A stretch of 64,000 nucleotides of DNA from Mycobacterium simulans (GTDB lineage Bacteria > Actinomycetota > Actinomycetes > Mycobacteriales > Mycobacteriaceae), in NCBI RefSeq assembly GCF_900232995.1, contig NZ_OCVX01000003.1, positions 772,978 to 836,977 on the forward strand, written 5' to 3'. The notes beneath the pieces are model-generated. The model was given only the letters and a program-made list of their open reading frames with translations. It did not search any database and was not told where the DNA came from. The translations under genes and the position numbers were made by a program. The first letter of the stretch is position 1. Each line of letters opens with the position of its first letter. Shown here one piece after another: positions 26,318 through 34,605 of this stretch.

Positions 26318-27343
26318 TCAGAATTGCAGCGCGCTGAATCTCCAGTCCAGCACCTGCCTGTCCGGCTCGTCGGCCGCAGCACTGACCGCGTAAACCAGCG
26401 ATCGCAATCCGAGCACGCCCCCGTTCGGGGTCGACTCGGCCGATTCGACGTGCAGTTCGCTGTAGAGGGTGTCGCCCTCGCGGACCGGCCCGGTGTGGTC
26501 GCAGGACTCCCAGCCCAACACCGTTACCAGGTTGGGCATCAACCGGCAGGCCTGCGCGAACGCCAGCCCGATGGTGTGCCCGCCGTAGACCAGCCGTTGT
26601 CCCGCGAGCCGCGAATCATGGTGTGTGGCAGCGATATTCAGGGTGAGTCGGGCTAGTTCGGGCGCGCTGCTGACCAGGTCGCCGGTGCTGTGCATTACCG
26701 AACCCGCGATGCCGGCCCCGAAATCTGCGAAGTGTGGACCGGGCACCCGTTCCCGGAAGACGTCGCCGTTCCAGTCCGCGGTGGGATCGATGGCAGGCGG
26801 GGCCACGTCGGCGCCGATGGTCGACAGATCATCGCCTGGCCCGTGTCCGCGCCAATCCGGGCTGGCGGGCAGCATGGCGCACCGGTAGAAGTCGAGCACC
26901 AACCGATCGGCCTGATCGATCGTTATCATCCGCAGCGCGGCCATTCCCGTCGGCGCTCGGCCCGGCTTGGCCGAATTCGCCCGCAGCCCAACCACTTCGG
27001 TGCGGGTATAGATGGTGTCGCCGATCACCGGGAAGCGGTGGAAAGTGAGCCCGCGGTAGAACAAGTTGGCCTTGACCCGCTGCGTCACCAACGTCGACTG
27101 CCCGATGGCCACATCGCATACCAGCCCGGGATGCGCCAAGGCGGCGGATGCGCCGGTGACCGCGGCGCACAGATCGGCGTCCAGGGCCAGTCGCGACCGG
27201 TCGCCCACGATAGCCTGATGGGCGGCCGCCAGCCCCGGCGACAACGTCGTCGACGGCGCCCAGTCGAATACCTGACCTACCGACAGGTCGTCGAAGTACG
27301 GTCCGCCGTCGCGCAAATCCGCGTAAGTCACCCTGTCAGTCAT
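26318..27343 (-). CDS. Double hotdog-fold (R)-hydratase-like protein (Rv0216 homologue)
   Basis: 341 residues, close to the 337 recalled for Rv0216, whose crystal structure is a double hotdog. The N-terminal half has LSVGQVFDWAPSTTLSPGLAAAHQAIVGD and the C-terminal half ATHHDSRLAGQRLVYGGHTIGLAFAQA, a MaoC-like hydratase segment. The GDTIYTRTEVVG and GDTLYSELHVES stretches are the paired hotdog strands. Predicted to act on enoyl or hydroxyacyl thioesters. It is divergent from fadE3 with only 48 bases between, so the two are probably co-regulated. Confidence 0.86.
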   Translation of the reverse strand: MTDRVTYADLRDGGPYFDDLSVGQVFDWAPSTTLSPGLAAAHQAIVGDRSRLALDADLCAAVTGASAALAHPGLVCDVAIGQSTLVTQRVKANLFYRGLTFHRFPVIGDTIYTRTEVVGLRANSAKPGRAPTGMAALRMITIDQADRLVLDFYRCAMLPASPDWRGHGPGDDLSTIGADVAPPAIDPTADWNGDVFRERVPGPHFADFGAGIAGSVMHSTGDLVSSAPELARLTLNIAATHHDSRLAGQRLVYGGHTIGLAFAQACRLMPNLVTVLGWESCDHTGPVREGDTLYSELHVESAESTPNGGVLGLRSLVYAVSAAADEPDRQVLDWRFSALQF

Positions 27344-27391
27344 GAAGCCACATGCTGGCAGCCGGTGCGACCAGGGGTCAATATGGCGTAG

Positions 27392-28549
27392 GTGAGCAGC
27401 GAGCTAACCGACGAAGAATCCATGCTGGTTTCGACCGTGCGGGCGTTCATCGACCGCGACGTCAAACCCACGGTCCGCGAGGTCGAACACGCCAACACCT
27501 ACCCCGAGGCGTGGATCAAGCAGATGATGCGGATCGGCATTTTTGGCCTGGCCATTCCCGACGAGTACGGCGGGTCGCCGGTCTCGATGCCGTGTTATGT
27601 GCAGGTCACCCAGGAGTTGGCCCGTGGTTGGATGAGCTTGGCCGGCGCGATGGGCGGGCACACCGTCGTCGCCAAGTTGCTGACACTGTTCGGCACCGAG
27701 GAGCAGAAGCGGGCGTACCTGCCGCCGATGGCCACCGGCTCGCTGCGCGCCACCATGGCGCTGACCGAGCCGGGCGGCGGCTCCGACCTGCAGAACATGT
27801 CGACCACCGCCCTGCCCGACGGTTCCGGACGGTTGGTGATCAACGGGTCCAAGACCTGGATCAGTAACGCCCGCCGTTCCGGATTGATCGCGTTGCTGTG
27901 CAAGACCGATCCGAATGCGGTGCCGCGGCACAAGGGCATCTCGGTCGTGCTGATCGAGCACGGGCCGGGCCTTACGGTGTCGCGGGACCTGCCCAAGTTG
28001 GGCTACAAGGGCGTGGAGTCGTGTGAGCTGTCGTTCGACAATTACCGGGTGCTGGAATCTGCCGTCCTGGGAGGCCAAGCGGGTCACGGCTTTTCGCAGA
28101 TGATGAAGGGCCTTGAGACGGGCCGGATCCAAGTGGCCGCCAGAGCTTTGGGCGTGGCGACGGCGGCGCTCGAGGATACACTCGCTTACGCCCAACAACG
28201 GGAGAGTTTCGGCCAGCCGATTTGGAAGCACCAATCCGTCGGAAACTACCTGGCCGACATGGTCACCAAGCTCACCGCCGCCCGCCAGCTCACCCGCTAT
28301 GCGGCCGAGCGCTACGACAGCGGCGAGCGCTGCGACATGGAGGCCGGCATGGCCAAGCTGTTTGCGTCTGAGGTCGCCATGGAAATCGCCCTGAACGCGT
28401 TGCGCATCCATGGCGGCTACGGCTACTCCACCGAATACGACGTGGAGCGCTACTTTCGCGATGCGCCTTTGATGATCGTCGGCGAAGGGACCAATGAGAT
28501 TCAGCGCAATGTGATCGCTCAGCAGCTGGTGGCTCGGGGCGGGATCTAA
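27392..28549 (+). CDS. fadE3: Acyl-CoA dehydrogenase FadE3 (Rv0215c homologue)
   Basis: 385 residues from GTG 27392. The FAD-binding regions are ATMALTEPGGGSDLQNMSTTA and WISNARRSG. The C-terminal domain has RIHGGYGYSTEYDVERYFRDA, and the catalytic base candidate is Glu365 in IVGEGTNEIQRN. It oxidises acyl-CoA to 2-enoyl-CoA in beta-oxidation, passing electrons to ETF. Divergent from the hotdog hydratase gene, which could supply the next step. Confidence 0.9.
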   Translation: MSSELTDEESMLVSTVRAFIDRDVKPTVREVEHANTYPEAWIKQMMRIGIFGLAIPDEYGGSPVSMPCYVQVTQELARGWMSLAGAMGGHTVVAKLLTLFGTEEQKRAYLPPMATGSLRATMALTEPGGGSDLQNMSTTALPDGSGRLVINGSKTWISNARRSGLIALLCKTDPNAVPRHKGISVVLIEHGPGLTVSRDLPKLGYKGVESCELSFDNYRVLESAVLGGQAGHGFSQMMKGLETGRIQVAARALGVATAALEDTLAYAQQRESFGQPIWKHQSVGNYLADMVTKLTAARQLTRYAAERYDSGERCDMEAGMAKLFASEVAMEIALNALRIHGGYGYSTEYDVERYFRDAPLMIVGEGTNEIQRNVIAQQLVARGGI

Positions 28550-28575
28550 CGGGATCTAGAGGCCCGCCGCAGCCC

Positions 28576-29775
28576 CTAGGGTTCATCTGCCCACCCTGTC
28601 ACCGATCCCAACCAATGCTTCCTCTGACGGACACCACCGACCGCGATCGGCCCGTTGGCGATGTGCATCAACTTGTTGTAGACGTACTCGTCGACCTGGC
28701 CGTCGATTGAGATCGTTCCCTCGATGGGCCGTAACTGGAGTCGATGTTGTTCCGACACATCAACGATCTTCGCCAATTGCGAACGCGATAGCGGAACGTA
28801 GGTATGCGATTGGCAGACATGTCGCTGAGTCGCGGGGCATGCCACTTCCCGACAGCGCTGCTGCGCAGTTGGTCCGACCGCGGTGCCGTTGTAGTCGAAC
28901 TGGCGGCGGGCATGTGAAATGGCGCAGGACGTATTGCGGAATATGGGATATTGAGCTTCGCGGGCAGCGCCCATCAGCTCGGCGACAAGGTCGGGCGGCG
29001 CATATTCGTCACCAGAAGACGTGTCTATATCGGCTTCAGGATCGAACAGGTGCTGCATGCTTTCTTCAAAATAGGTTGTGGTAGCCGAATGCTTCAAGCC
29101 AACGACAACCGAGGAACTGCATCCAGCATCCTTAAGGCGAGCCAGTCTTTCCTCGAGTTGTGAAACTGGGTTCAGCTTTGACAGGAAAGGTCGCCAGAAG
29201 TGGACTGGGGTCACGTTCGGAGTGCGCCTGGCTACCCGTACCGCCCGAAGCGTTTGCTCAAAGTCGGCAGTGGCCCCGCTCTCGAAGATGCCTCCACTTT
29301 CGTGAATGAAGGACTGCGAGAAAAACAGGAAGGTGCGCTGGGGCGCGAAGTTTGCGAAATCGCTGACTAGGCGGTCAGCTTGCCGAGCCTTGGTCACGAC
29401 ACACAGCGTTCTCTCGGGCAGCGCACTTCGGATCGCTGCCGAAATCTCGCATAAGAGCTCGAAGTTCTCCCGGGTGAGGAACATGTCTGTGTAGTTTCCG
29501 ATGCAGATGGGCGTGTCATCACCGCCTACAGCGCACGCATCCAGAAGCTGATTCACCACCTCACGAGGCGACACGCGAACACGAGGCTTCTTGGGTCGCA
29601 GATCCATGCGGCCCAGATAGCAGTAGGCGCAGGTGGCCGGGCAACCCAGTACGGGATCTACGCTTATCCAGCTGTCATGTTCAGCGACGAGCGGTGGCTG
29701 ATTCACGAGACCCCACGCCACGCCCTCGGGACTTGACTGGGCTGTGGCATGCCTCGTCTCGGTGAATCTGCTCAC
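28576..29775 (-). CDS. Radical SAM protein related to spore photoproduct lyase family
   Basis: 399 residues from GTG 29775, with GGAGG at a 6-base spacing confirming the start. The radical-SAM cluster motif CPATCAYC gives Cys45, Cys49, Cys52 (CX3CX2C). NPVTP-type strands, including VTPVHFWRPFLSKLN, follow. A second Cys group near the C-terminus (RCREVACPATQRHVC) may hold an auxiliary cluster. It resembles the SPL-family radical SAM proteins found sporadically in bacteria, but a DNA-repair role is not assured. GC is visibly lower than in the flanking fad genes, suggesting acquisition. Converges with fadE3. Confidence 0.8.
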   Translation of the reverse strand: MSRFTETRHATAQSSPEGVAWGLVNQPPLVAEHDSWISVDPVLGCPATCAYCYLGRMDLRPKKPRVRVSPREVVNQLLDACAVGGDDTPICIGNYTDMFLTRENFELLCEISAAIRSALPERTLCVVTKARQADRLVSDFANFAPQRTFLFFSQSFIHESGGIFESGATADFEQTLRAVRVARRTPNVTPVHFWRPFLSKLNPVSQLEERLARLKDAGCSSSVVVGLKHSATTTYFEESMQHLFDPEADIDTSSGDEYAPPDLVAELMGAAREAQYPIFRNTSCAISHARRQFDYNGTAVGPTAQQRCREVACPATQRHVCQSHTYVPLSRSQLAKIVDVSEQHRLQLRPIEGTISIDGQVDEYVYNKLMHIANGPIAVGGVRQRKHWLGSVTGWADEP

Positions 29776-30155
29776 GCGCGGCCTCCAAACGGAATATCTC
29801 GTGCGGTTCGCGGTCGAAATCCGCCGTGCTGTATGGACGCGTATTAGCAGAGACGACGGCTGAATTCACTCGGCGGCCGACGGAGTAAACTGATTGCGGC
29901 TGCATTCACTGTAGAATCAATCGTGCCGAAACTAACGTTTTATTCTCTGCTCGCGAATCTTCAGACGGATATCTTGTCGACGCCGGAACTCAGGTGTTGT
30001 TCCGCTAAGCAGCGTGCCTGATTCCACGGCGAATACCAATGGAAAAAATTCCTACAATTGCCAGAATTGTGGTGCAGGATGCGCCATCTGGATCGGCTAG
30101 CCCGCCAAGTTGAACAGTATGCACCAGGCTTTGGGTGGCCTGCGGGATCTGGTTC
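29776..30155. other. AT-rich intergenic region upstream of the radical SAM gene
   Basis: 380 bases, markedly more AT-rich than the flanks, especially 29820-30060. A minus-strand frame (29681-29905, about 74 residues) overlaps the start of the radical SAM gene and has no recognisable domain, so I do not call it. The region probably holds the promoter of the radical SAM gene. No RNA gene or transposon end seen. Confidence 0.4.
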
Positions 30156-30593
30156 TCAGAACCCACCGCAGAAGATGCTTCCGCGTGCTAGCACCCATCG
30201 GTGCTGGAACGCCAATACCGTTGCAGCCGTATCGAAGTCAGCGTCATAGTGGACAACGGTGAGTTGGTGTGCAGCCGCGAGAGTGGCGGTAAGCAGGTCG
30301 GCCACCCCAACAGCTCGATGTTGGCCAGTTCGCGCCAAAGCTTGCTGTGCGCCCAGCACGGTCTGCCAATGCTCGTCGTTGGTCGGCAGATACTCATAGG
30401 CGGTGCGACGGTCCGCCCAGAGCTGTTCGTATTCGGCCGGCCCGCGGGCGCTGTAGAGCGCTTCGGCATCAAGCGACGCCGTTGTCGCGACCACGCTGCC
30501 TTCGATGAGGGGCCGCAGTCGCCGCGATACCTCTGGGTGGCGCATCCTCGCGGCGGCGCTGGTATCGATTAGATAACGGGCGATCAGCGCCAT
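30156..30593 (-). CDS. PIN-domain nuclease, VapC-like, without detectable antitoxin
   Basis: 145 residues from ATG 30593. The PIN acidic residues are in YLIDTSAAARM (first Asp), TTASLDAEALYSARG (Glu) and VGVADLLTATLAAAH with VVHYDADFDTAA (last Asp pair). This is the VapC fold, a Mg2+-dependent RNase usually acting on tRNA or rRNA. No vapB gene is intact upstream. The 270 bases before it hold only a short frame ending in GRGEVWR just before the start, possibly an antitoxin C-terminal remnant. Confidence 0.75.
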   Translation of the reverse strand: MALIARYLIDTSAAARMRHPEVSRRLRPLIEGSVVATTASLDAEALYSARGPAEYEQLWADRRTAYEYLPTNDEHWQTVLGAQQALARTGQHRAVGVADLLTATLAAAHQLTVVHYDADFDTAATVLAFQHRWVLARGSIFCGGF

Positions 30594-30866
30594 ACTTCCC
30601 CGCGCCCGCCTCGAGTGGTCGGCGCCAGCAATACGCCACTGCGGCGGGTTCTGGCGATCCAATCACCCTGCAGATCAACTGATTCCGCCACACACGCACG
30701 GATGACGGCTGATATCCATCGCGGAAGCCGCCTGGGCCAAGTCGGCAGTGGTAACGGGCCACACCGCGTGTCACCGACGAAGGGGCAGTCGACGACGAAT
30801 ACAGTTGCTCAGCCAGCCGGTCCCACGTCGCCGCGACTTCGAGCATTGGCTGCGCGACCCGATTAT
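30594..30866. other. Region between MFS gene and PIN gene with broken minus-strand coding traces
   Basis: Reading the minus strand, a frame near 30820-30850 gives QPMLEVAATWDRLAEQL and, in another frame nearer the PIN gene, VDLQGDWIARTRRSGVLL. Both look protein-like but are not joined in one frame and have no start with an SD. The simplest reading is the decayed remains of one or two small genes, possibly including the antitoxin partner of the PIN toxin. Confidence 0.35.
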
Positions 30867-32144
30867 CTAGCCGGCGGCGCATGTATTGGCGACCTTGGCC
30901 GTCGGGCGTAACACCGCCGACGACGTGTCCAGTCGATGCAGCCCGACGGCCGTCAGCAGGCCGACAAGAATCAGCGTTACCCAGATCACTTCGTCGGCAC
31001 CGAATTGATGCGCGGCGCTCAGTAGTGAGCCGATAGCGAGATTGCCGACAAGCACCCCGACACCAACGATGGTGCTATAGAAACCGTAGTGAGTGGCGAC
31101 TAGTTGGTCACCTGCCAGCGCGGCAATTTTACGCATTTCGAACGGAAACATGATCGCAGAAGCGGTGTGCAGCAAAGCCGTCGACAATAACAGTGCGGCC
31201 ACTGCAGCCCACAGGCCGAACCTGGAGGCATTGGGCACTGCCGTAAGTGGCACAAAGGAAGCCGCCATGGCAATCGCTGCGACAACCAGACTGCGGCCCG
31301 TGCCCCATCTGGCGGCAAACCACTGAGTGATGCGCAATTGGCCCACGACCGTTACCAACCCCGACACTGCGAACATTGCTGCTACTAAGAAGGAGTGGTT
31401 GCGCGGCGCCAGGGACGAGGCCTGAAGCGGCAGGACGAAATGGACCTGGAACGCCAGAATGTAACGGCCCGTCATAATAGCGGCGAACCACATGAAACTT
31501 CGATTGCGGATGACGAGCCAGCAGCCCTCCAGGACCGAATTCCTCGCTATCGTTGCCGGTTCGGGGTCCACTGCGGACTGTGGCAGTACCAGCAACTGGG
31601 CGACGGTCAGTATTGCGAAGACGGCAGCCGCAGCCAGGATGGTAGCCGTGAAATTGAGCGCCAATAGCGCCACACCCAAGAGCGGACCGAGCAAGACCCC
31701 CGTTTGGAAGAAGATATTGAACATCGCAAAGGCTTCTAATTTGCGATCCGCCGAATCGGCTGCGACATAGGCACGTACCGCGGGGGTGTATAGCGCCCCC
31801 GCCACGCCTGTTGCGGTCGCAGCGATCAACAAACTCGGCAACGACTGCGCGATTCCCAGGAGCACGAATGCGCCGGTCTGCAGCAGGCAACCAGCGACAA
31901 TCACCGGCTTATATCCGAACCGGTCGGCGAGCGAGCCGCCAAGAAAAAACATGCCCTGCTGGGTGAAGTTGCGGACACCGAGCACTAAACCGACGGCCCA
32001 CGCTGCTAACCCAAGCGGCCCGGCAAGGTAGCCGGCCAAGTACGGCATCAGCATGAAGAAACCTGTGTTGATACCCAAGTAATTAATCATCAGCACTTGG
32101 CTGGTGCGATTGAAACTGCAAAACTGGTCGACGATTTCCCTCAT
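30867..32144 (-). CDS. Major facilitator superfamily transporter (MdtH-like drug efflux type)
   Basis: 425 residues with about twelve hydrophobic helices. The MFS motif A is GGSLADRFGYKPVIVAG between helices 2 and 3. The N-terminus MREIVDQFCSFNRTSQVLMINYLGINTGFF is typical of MdtH-like exporters. GC is below that of the flanking core genes, consistent with transfer together with the radical SAM gene. Substrate unknown; drugs or small metabolites are likely. Confidence 0.85.
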   Translation of the reverse strand: MREIVDQFCSFNRTSQVLMINYLGINTGFFMLMPYLAGYLAGPLGLAAWAVGLVLGVRNFTQQGMFFLGGSLADRFGYKPVIVAGCLLQTGAFVLLGIAQSLPSLLIAATATGVAGALYTPAVRAYVAADSADRKLEAFAMFNIFFQTGVLLGPLLGVALLALNFTATILAAAAVFAILTVAQLLVLPQSAVDPEPATIARNSVLEGCWLVIRNRSFMWFAAIMTGRYILAFQVHFVLPLQASSLAPRNHSFLVAAMFAVSGLVTVVGQLRITQWFAARWGTGRSLVVAAIAMAASFVPLTAVPNASRFGLWAAVAALLLSTALLHTASAIMFPFEMRKIAALAGDQLVATHYGFYSTIVGVGVLVGNLAIGSLLSAAHQFGADEVIWVTLILVGLLTAVGLHRLDTSSAVLRPTAKVANTCAAG

Positions 32145-32635
32145 GGCACCGCCCGGGTTGAAACGATCCAGATGAGAGTCGCGGAGCTCTGCTCGTCTCC
32201 GGTTTGTACGGCCTCAAACAGCAGATTTATCATTGCGCGTTGCCTTCCGGCAGGCTGTTCGCGCGCCGCGGCATTCTGCCGGACGCAGACGGTCAATTCT
32301 TCTGAACAGTGCTGCACCGGACATGTTGGTCGCCGGAACGTATATCGACACTCGTTCAATTACGCTCAGCGCCACTTATGGACTCGCATGGAATATGCGC
32401 ACGCCGCGGTGACCTTGCGTTACTGATTCCGAGTATCACACAGAGAATTCGGTCGCTGAAGGGACACAATGTCTCAGTGGCGGGACGCGCCGCCCCATAA
32501 ACGGACCGAAAAAGACAGATTTGTCAGGCTTCTTATACAAAATTTCCCAACGCTCCCCGACGGCTGTGGCAGTATGCCCTAGATGCGGGCTGCTGGCGGC
32601 GCTGGGAGCGCTGGCGCTCCGTACAGCCTCGCCGT

Positions 32636-33000
32636 TTACGGCAATGTCATCACCACTGGTCCGAAACTGCTTGGCCGCCATGGGTTCCTGCCATAGCCCC
32701 GCGGGCTCTGCGACTCGTCGATCCGGTGATAGGAGGCCAACAGTGCGCGCACCGCGTTCTGGTTGTTGCCGACGACCGACGCCGCCACCCGGCGGGCGGG
32801 GGGAGCAGTTGCCCATGCGGCACCACCTCGGTGTCTAGGTCGGCGCGCAGCGCGGTCTCGGTACTCGAACTGAAGCCCACACCAGCAATGTCTCGACCTC
32901 GGAATGGCACGCGTTGGAAAAATTCGCTCAACCGCGAAACCCCGGCCCGCACCGACCCCGTGCAGTATATTTGCCTGACTTCGGCACCGAGGGGACCCAA
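32636..33000 (-). pseudogene. Decayed CDS of unknown family with a frameshift in a G/C run
   Basis: From GTG/ATG near 33000 the frame reads VSRLSEFFQRVPFRGRDIAG then TETALRADLDTEVVPHG, up to a run of six G (32798-32803). After the run a different frame carries on with VAASVVGNNQNAVRALLASY and HRIDESQSPRGYGRNPWRP to a TAA at 32636. Both halves look like real protein and neither is complete alone, so a one-base slip in the homopolymer is likely. No family is recognised. Could be a sequencing slip. Confidence 0.4.
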
Positions 33001-33014
33001 GGGAAGGCAGTGCG

Positions 33015-33452
33015 ATGAGTTATCCAGGGCCGTACGGAGGTTCCCCAGAGTGGCAAGGCCAGCAGCCAGAGTGGCAGGGCCAGCCGGGTTGGCAAGGCCA
33101 GCAGCCGGGTTGGCAGGGCCAGCCGGGTTGGCCGGCCCAGCAGCCGGGCTATGGCCAGCCCGAGCCGGACAACTACCTCGTATGGGCGATTCTGGTCACG
33201 GTGCTGTGCTGCCTCCCATTCGGGATCGTGTCGATCGTGTACTCCACCAAGGTCTCCGGGTTGTGGGCTCAGGGGCGGTATGCCGAGGCCCTGGCCGCAT
33301 CCGCCAGCGCCAAGAAGTGGGCCATTATCGGCGCGATCACGGGCGCGATCGTCGCGGTGATTATTGGCATCATCTATATCGTCCTTATCGCGGTCGCGGT
33401 TTCCGTCGATCACAACACCCCGTCCACCATCACCACCTATTCGGGATACTGA
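33015..33452 (+). CDS. CD225/dispanin-domain membrane protein with Q/G/W/P repeat N-terminus
   Basis: 145 residues. Residues 6-45 are a low-complexity tract built from units such as PEWQGQ and PGWQGQ. The C-terminal 95 residues contain DNYLVWAILVTVLCCLPFGI then VSIVYSTKVSGLWAQGRYAEA, the re-entrant helix plus conserved region of the CD225 (interferon-induced transmembrane-like) family, and a final helix IIGAITGAIVAVIIGIIYIVL. In actinobacteria such proteins often accompany membrane-linked proteins and have unknown roles. It is alone on the plus strand here. Confidence 0.8.
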   Translation: MSYPGPYGGSPEWQGQQPEWQGQPGWQGQQPGWQGQPGWPAQQPGYGQPEPDNYLVWAILVTVLCCLPFGIVSIVYSTKVSGLWAQGRYAEALAASASAKKWAIIGAITGAIVAVIIGIIYIVLIAVAVSVDHNTPSTITTYSGY

Positions 33453-33621
33453 GCGCTCACGTCTCACGTTCGGCTTGACGGCGTCCACCAGACCCCAGGC
33501 CGGCGGTGCCCCAGCGCAAGTTCGCCGCCCACCCCGGCCAAACCCGCGGCGCCGCCATGGCCACCGACCCCAGCGTTGCCAATCAACAAGCCGCCAGCAC
33601 AAAACGTCCGCGGTTGCCGTC
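33453..33621 (-). repeat. Scar: partial duplicate of a hydratase 3' end next to a PGRS-like fragment
   Basis: GACGGCGTCCACCAG at 33477-33491 recurs at 33676-33690 inside the enoyl-CoA hydratase 3' end, with similar flanks (AWGLVDAV on the minus strand in both). Between them, at about 33522-33600, the minus strand encodes GGLLIGNAGVGGHGGAAG, the Gly-Gly-x triplets of PE_PGRS proteins. There is no start or continuing frame. This looks like a recombination remnant rather than a gene. Confidence 0.4.
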
Positions 33622-34602
33622 TCAGTCGATAACCACATCCCCACCCATGCCGGGTACTGAGTTCGCGCTCGGCGAGACGGCGTCCACCAGCCCCCAAGCC
33701 AGCGCGGTAGCGCCATCGATAGTCCGACCGGACAGCACCAGATACGCGGTGCGCCAGCGGCCGACCCGGCGCGTGATGCTGAGCGTACCGCCGGCGCCGG
33801 GAATCAGGCCCAGGCTCAATTCCGGCAGTCCGAACACCGAATCCTGGTCTGCCTCAATCCATCCGCAAAACGCCGCCAGCTCCAATCCGCTGCCTACCAC
33901 CTGGCCGTGCACCTCAGCTCGGCAGGCCTGGCCTAGCCTCGCAGTGAGCGCGTCGAGCGCCAGCGCCGGACTGTGGCGGGTGCGCGCCAGATGAGCGCTC
34001 GCCGGGTCGTCGAAGGTGCCGAACTCGGCGAGGTCTCCACCACTGCAAAACGATGGGCCGTTGCCGCTCAACACGATTCCGGTGACCGACGGATCCAGTT
34101 GCGCAACGGTCAATGCCTCCAGTAGTGCGGCGCGGGCATCGGTAGAAAACGCATTGTGACGCTGCGGCCGGTTGAACCTGACATGTAGCGTGCCATCTTC
34201 GCGTTGCGTCTGAACCGGATTCGCGATATCAGGCATGCGCACTGGACCCCGCTCGGAAAGCCAGCGCGCGAACTCCGGACCGGCCTGCAACGTCGAGTAC
34301 GCCAACGACTCGGTCACCACAGCGGCCAGCGCGGTACCGTCCGGGTCGACCGAGCGCAGTACGTCGTCACACACCGCACTGGCATGTGGCCAGCGTCGGC
34401 AACGCTGGGTCAGCTCGGCCAGAGTCTGCGGTACCGAATCCACCGTGACTACCCGCCGGTCCGTGCACGGCTCCTCCGTCAGGGTAAAAGTTGCAGTGTC
34501 CAACCAGGATTGATCTGACAGCGGCCCAAACGCGACGATCACGCCCGGTGGTGTCTCGACACCAGCCTGCGGCGCACTCGACAGGTCGACCACCCGGAGC
34601 AT
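33622..34602 (-). CDS. Enoyl-CoA hydratase/isomerase-like protein
   Basis: 326 residues, crotonase superfamily. The first 130 residues are atypical, and the crotonase core begins near residue 145 (EDGTLHVRFNRPQRHNAFSTDARAALLEAL). The oxyanion-hole segments are VLSGNGPSFCSGGDLAEFG and AEVHGQVVGSGLELAAFCGWIEA. It starts 3 bases after the stop of the FadD4-like gene, so it is in the same operon. Confidence 0.82.
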   Translation of the reverse strand: MLRVVDLSSAPQAGVETPPGVIVAFGPLSDQSWLDTATFTLTEEPCTDRRVVTVDSVPQTLAELTQRCRRWPHASAVCDDVLRSVDPDGTALAAVVTESLAYSTLQAGPEFARWLSERGPVRMPDIANPVQTQREDGTLHVRFNRPQRHNAFSTDARAALLEALTVAQLDPSVTGIVLSGNGPSFCSGGDLAEFGTFDDPASAHLARTRHSPALALDALTARLGQACRAEVHGQVVGSGLELAAFCGWIEADQDSVFGLPELSLGLIPGAGGTLSITRRVGRWRTAYLVLSGRTIDGATALAWGLVDAVSPSANSVPGMGGDVVID

Positions 34603-34605
34603 GGG

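Noticed and set aside
27404..28411. 335-residue minus-strand frame opposite fadE3
   Set aside because: Antisense to an intact acyl-CoA dehydrogenase; no domain.
29681..29905. 74-residue minus-strand ORF overlapping the radical SAM start
   Set aside because: It could be a small precursor or leader peptide, but it has no SD, no Cys/Ser/Thr core and overlaps the real start by 95 bases.
30469..30882. 137-residue minus-strand ORF as antitoxin or regulator
   Set aside because: It runs through the PIN gene start in another frame and shows no DNA-binding motif; only short protein-like traces remain.
28576..32500. Mobile element carrying the low-GC island
   Set aside because: No transposase, integrase, terminal repeats or tRNA attachment site seen, so only compositional evidence remains.
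32521..32838. 105-residue plus-strand ORF
   Set aside because: Opposite the decayed minus-strand CDS; Arg/Pro-rich with no motif.
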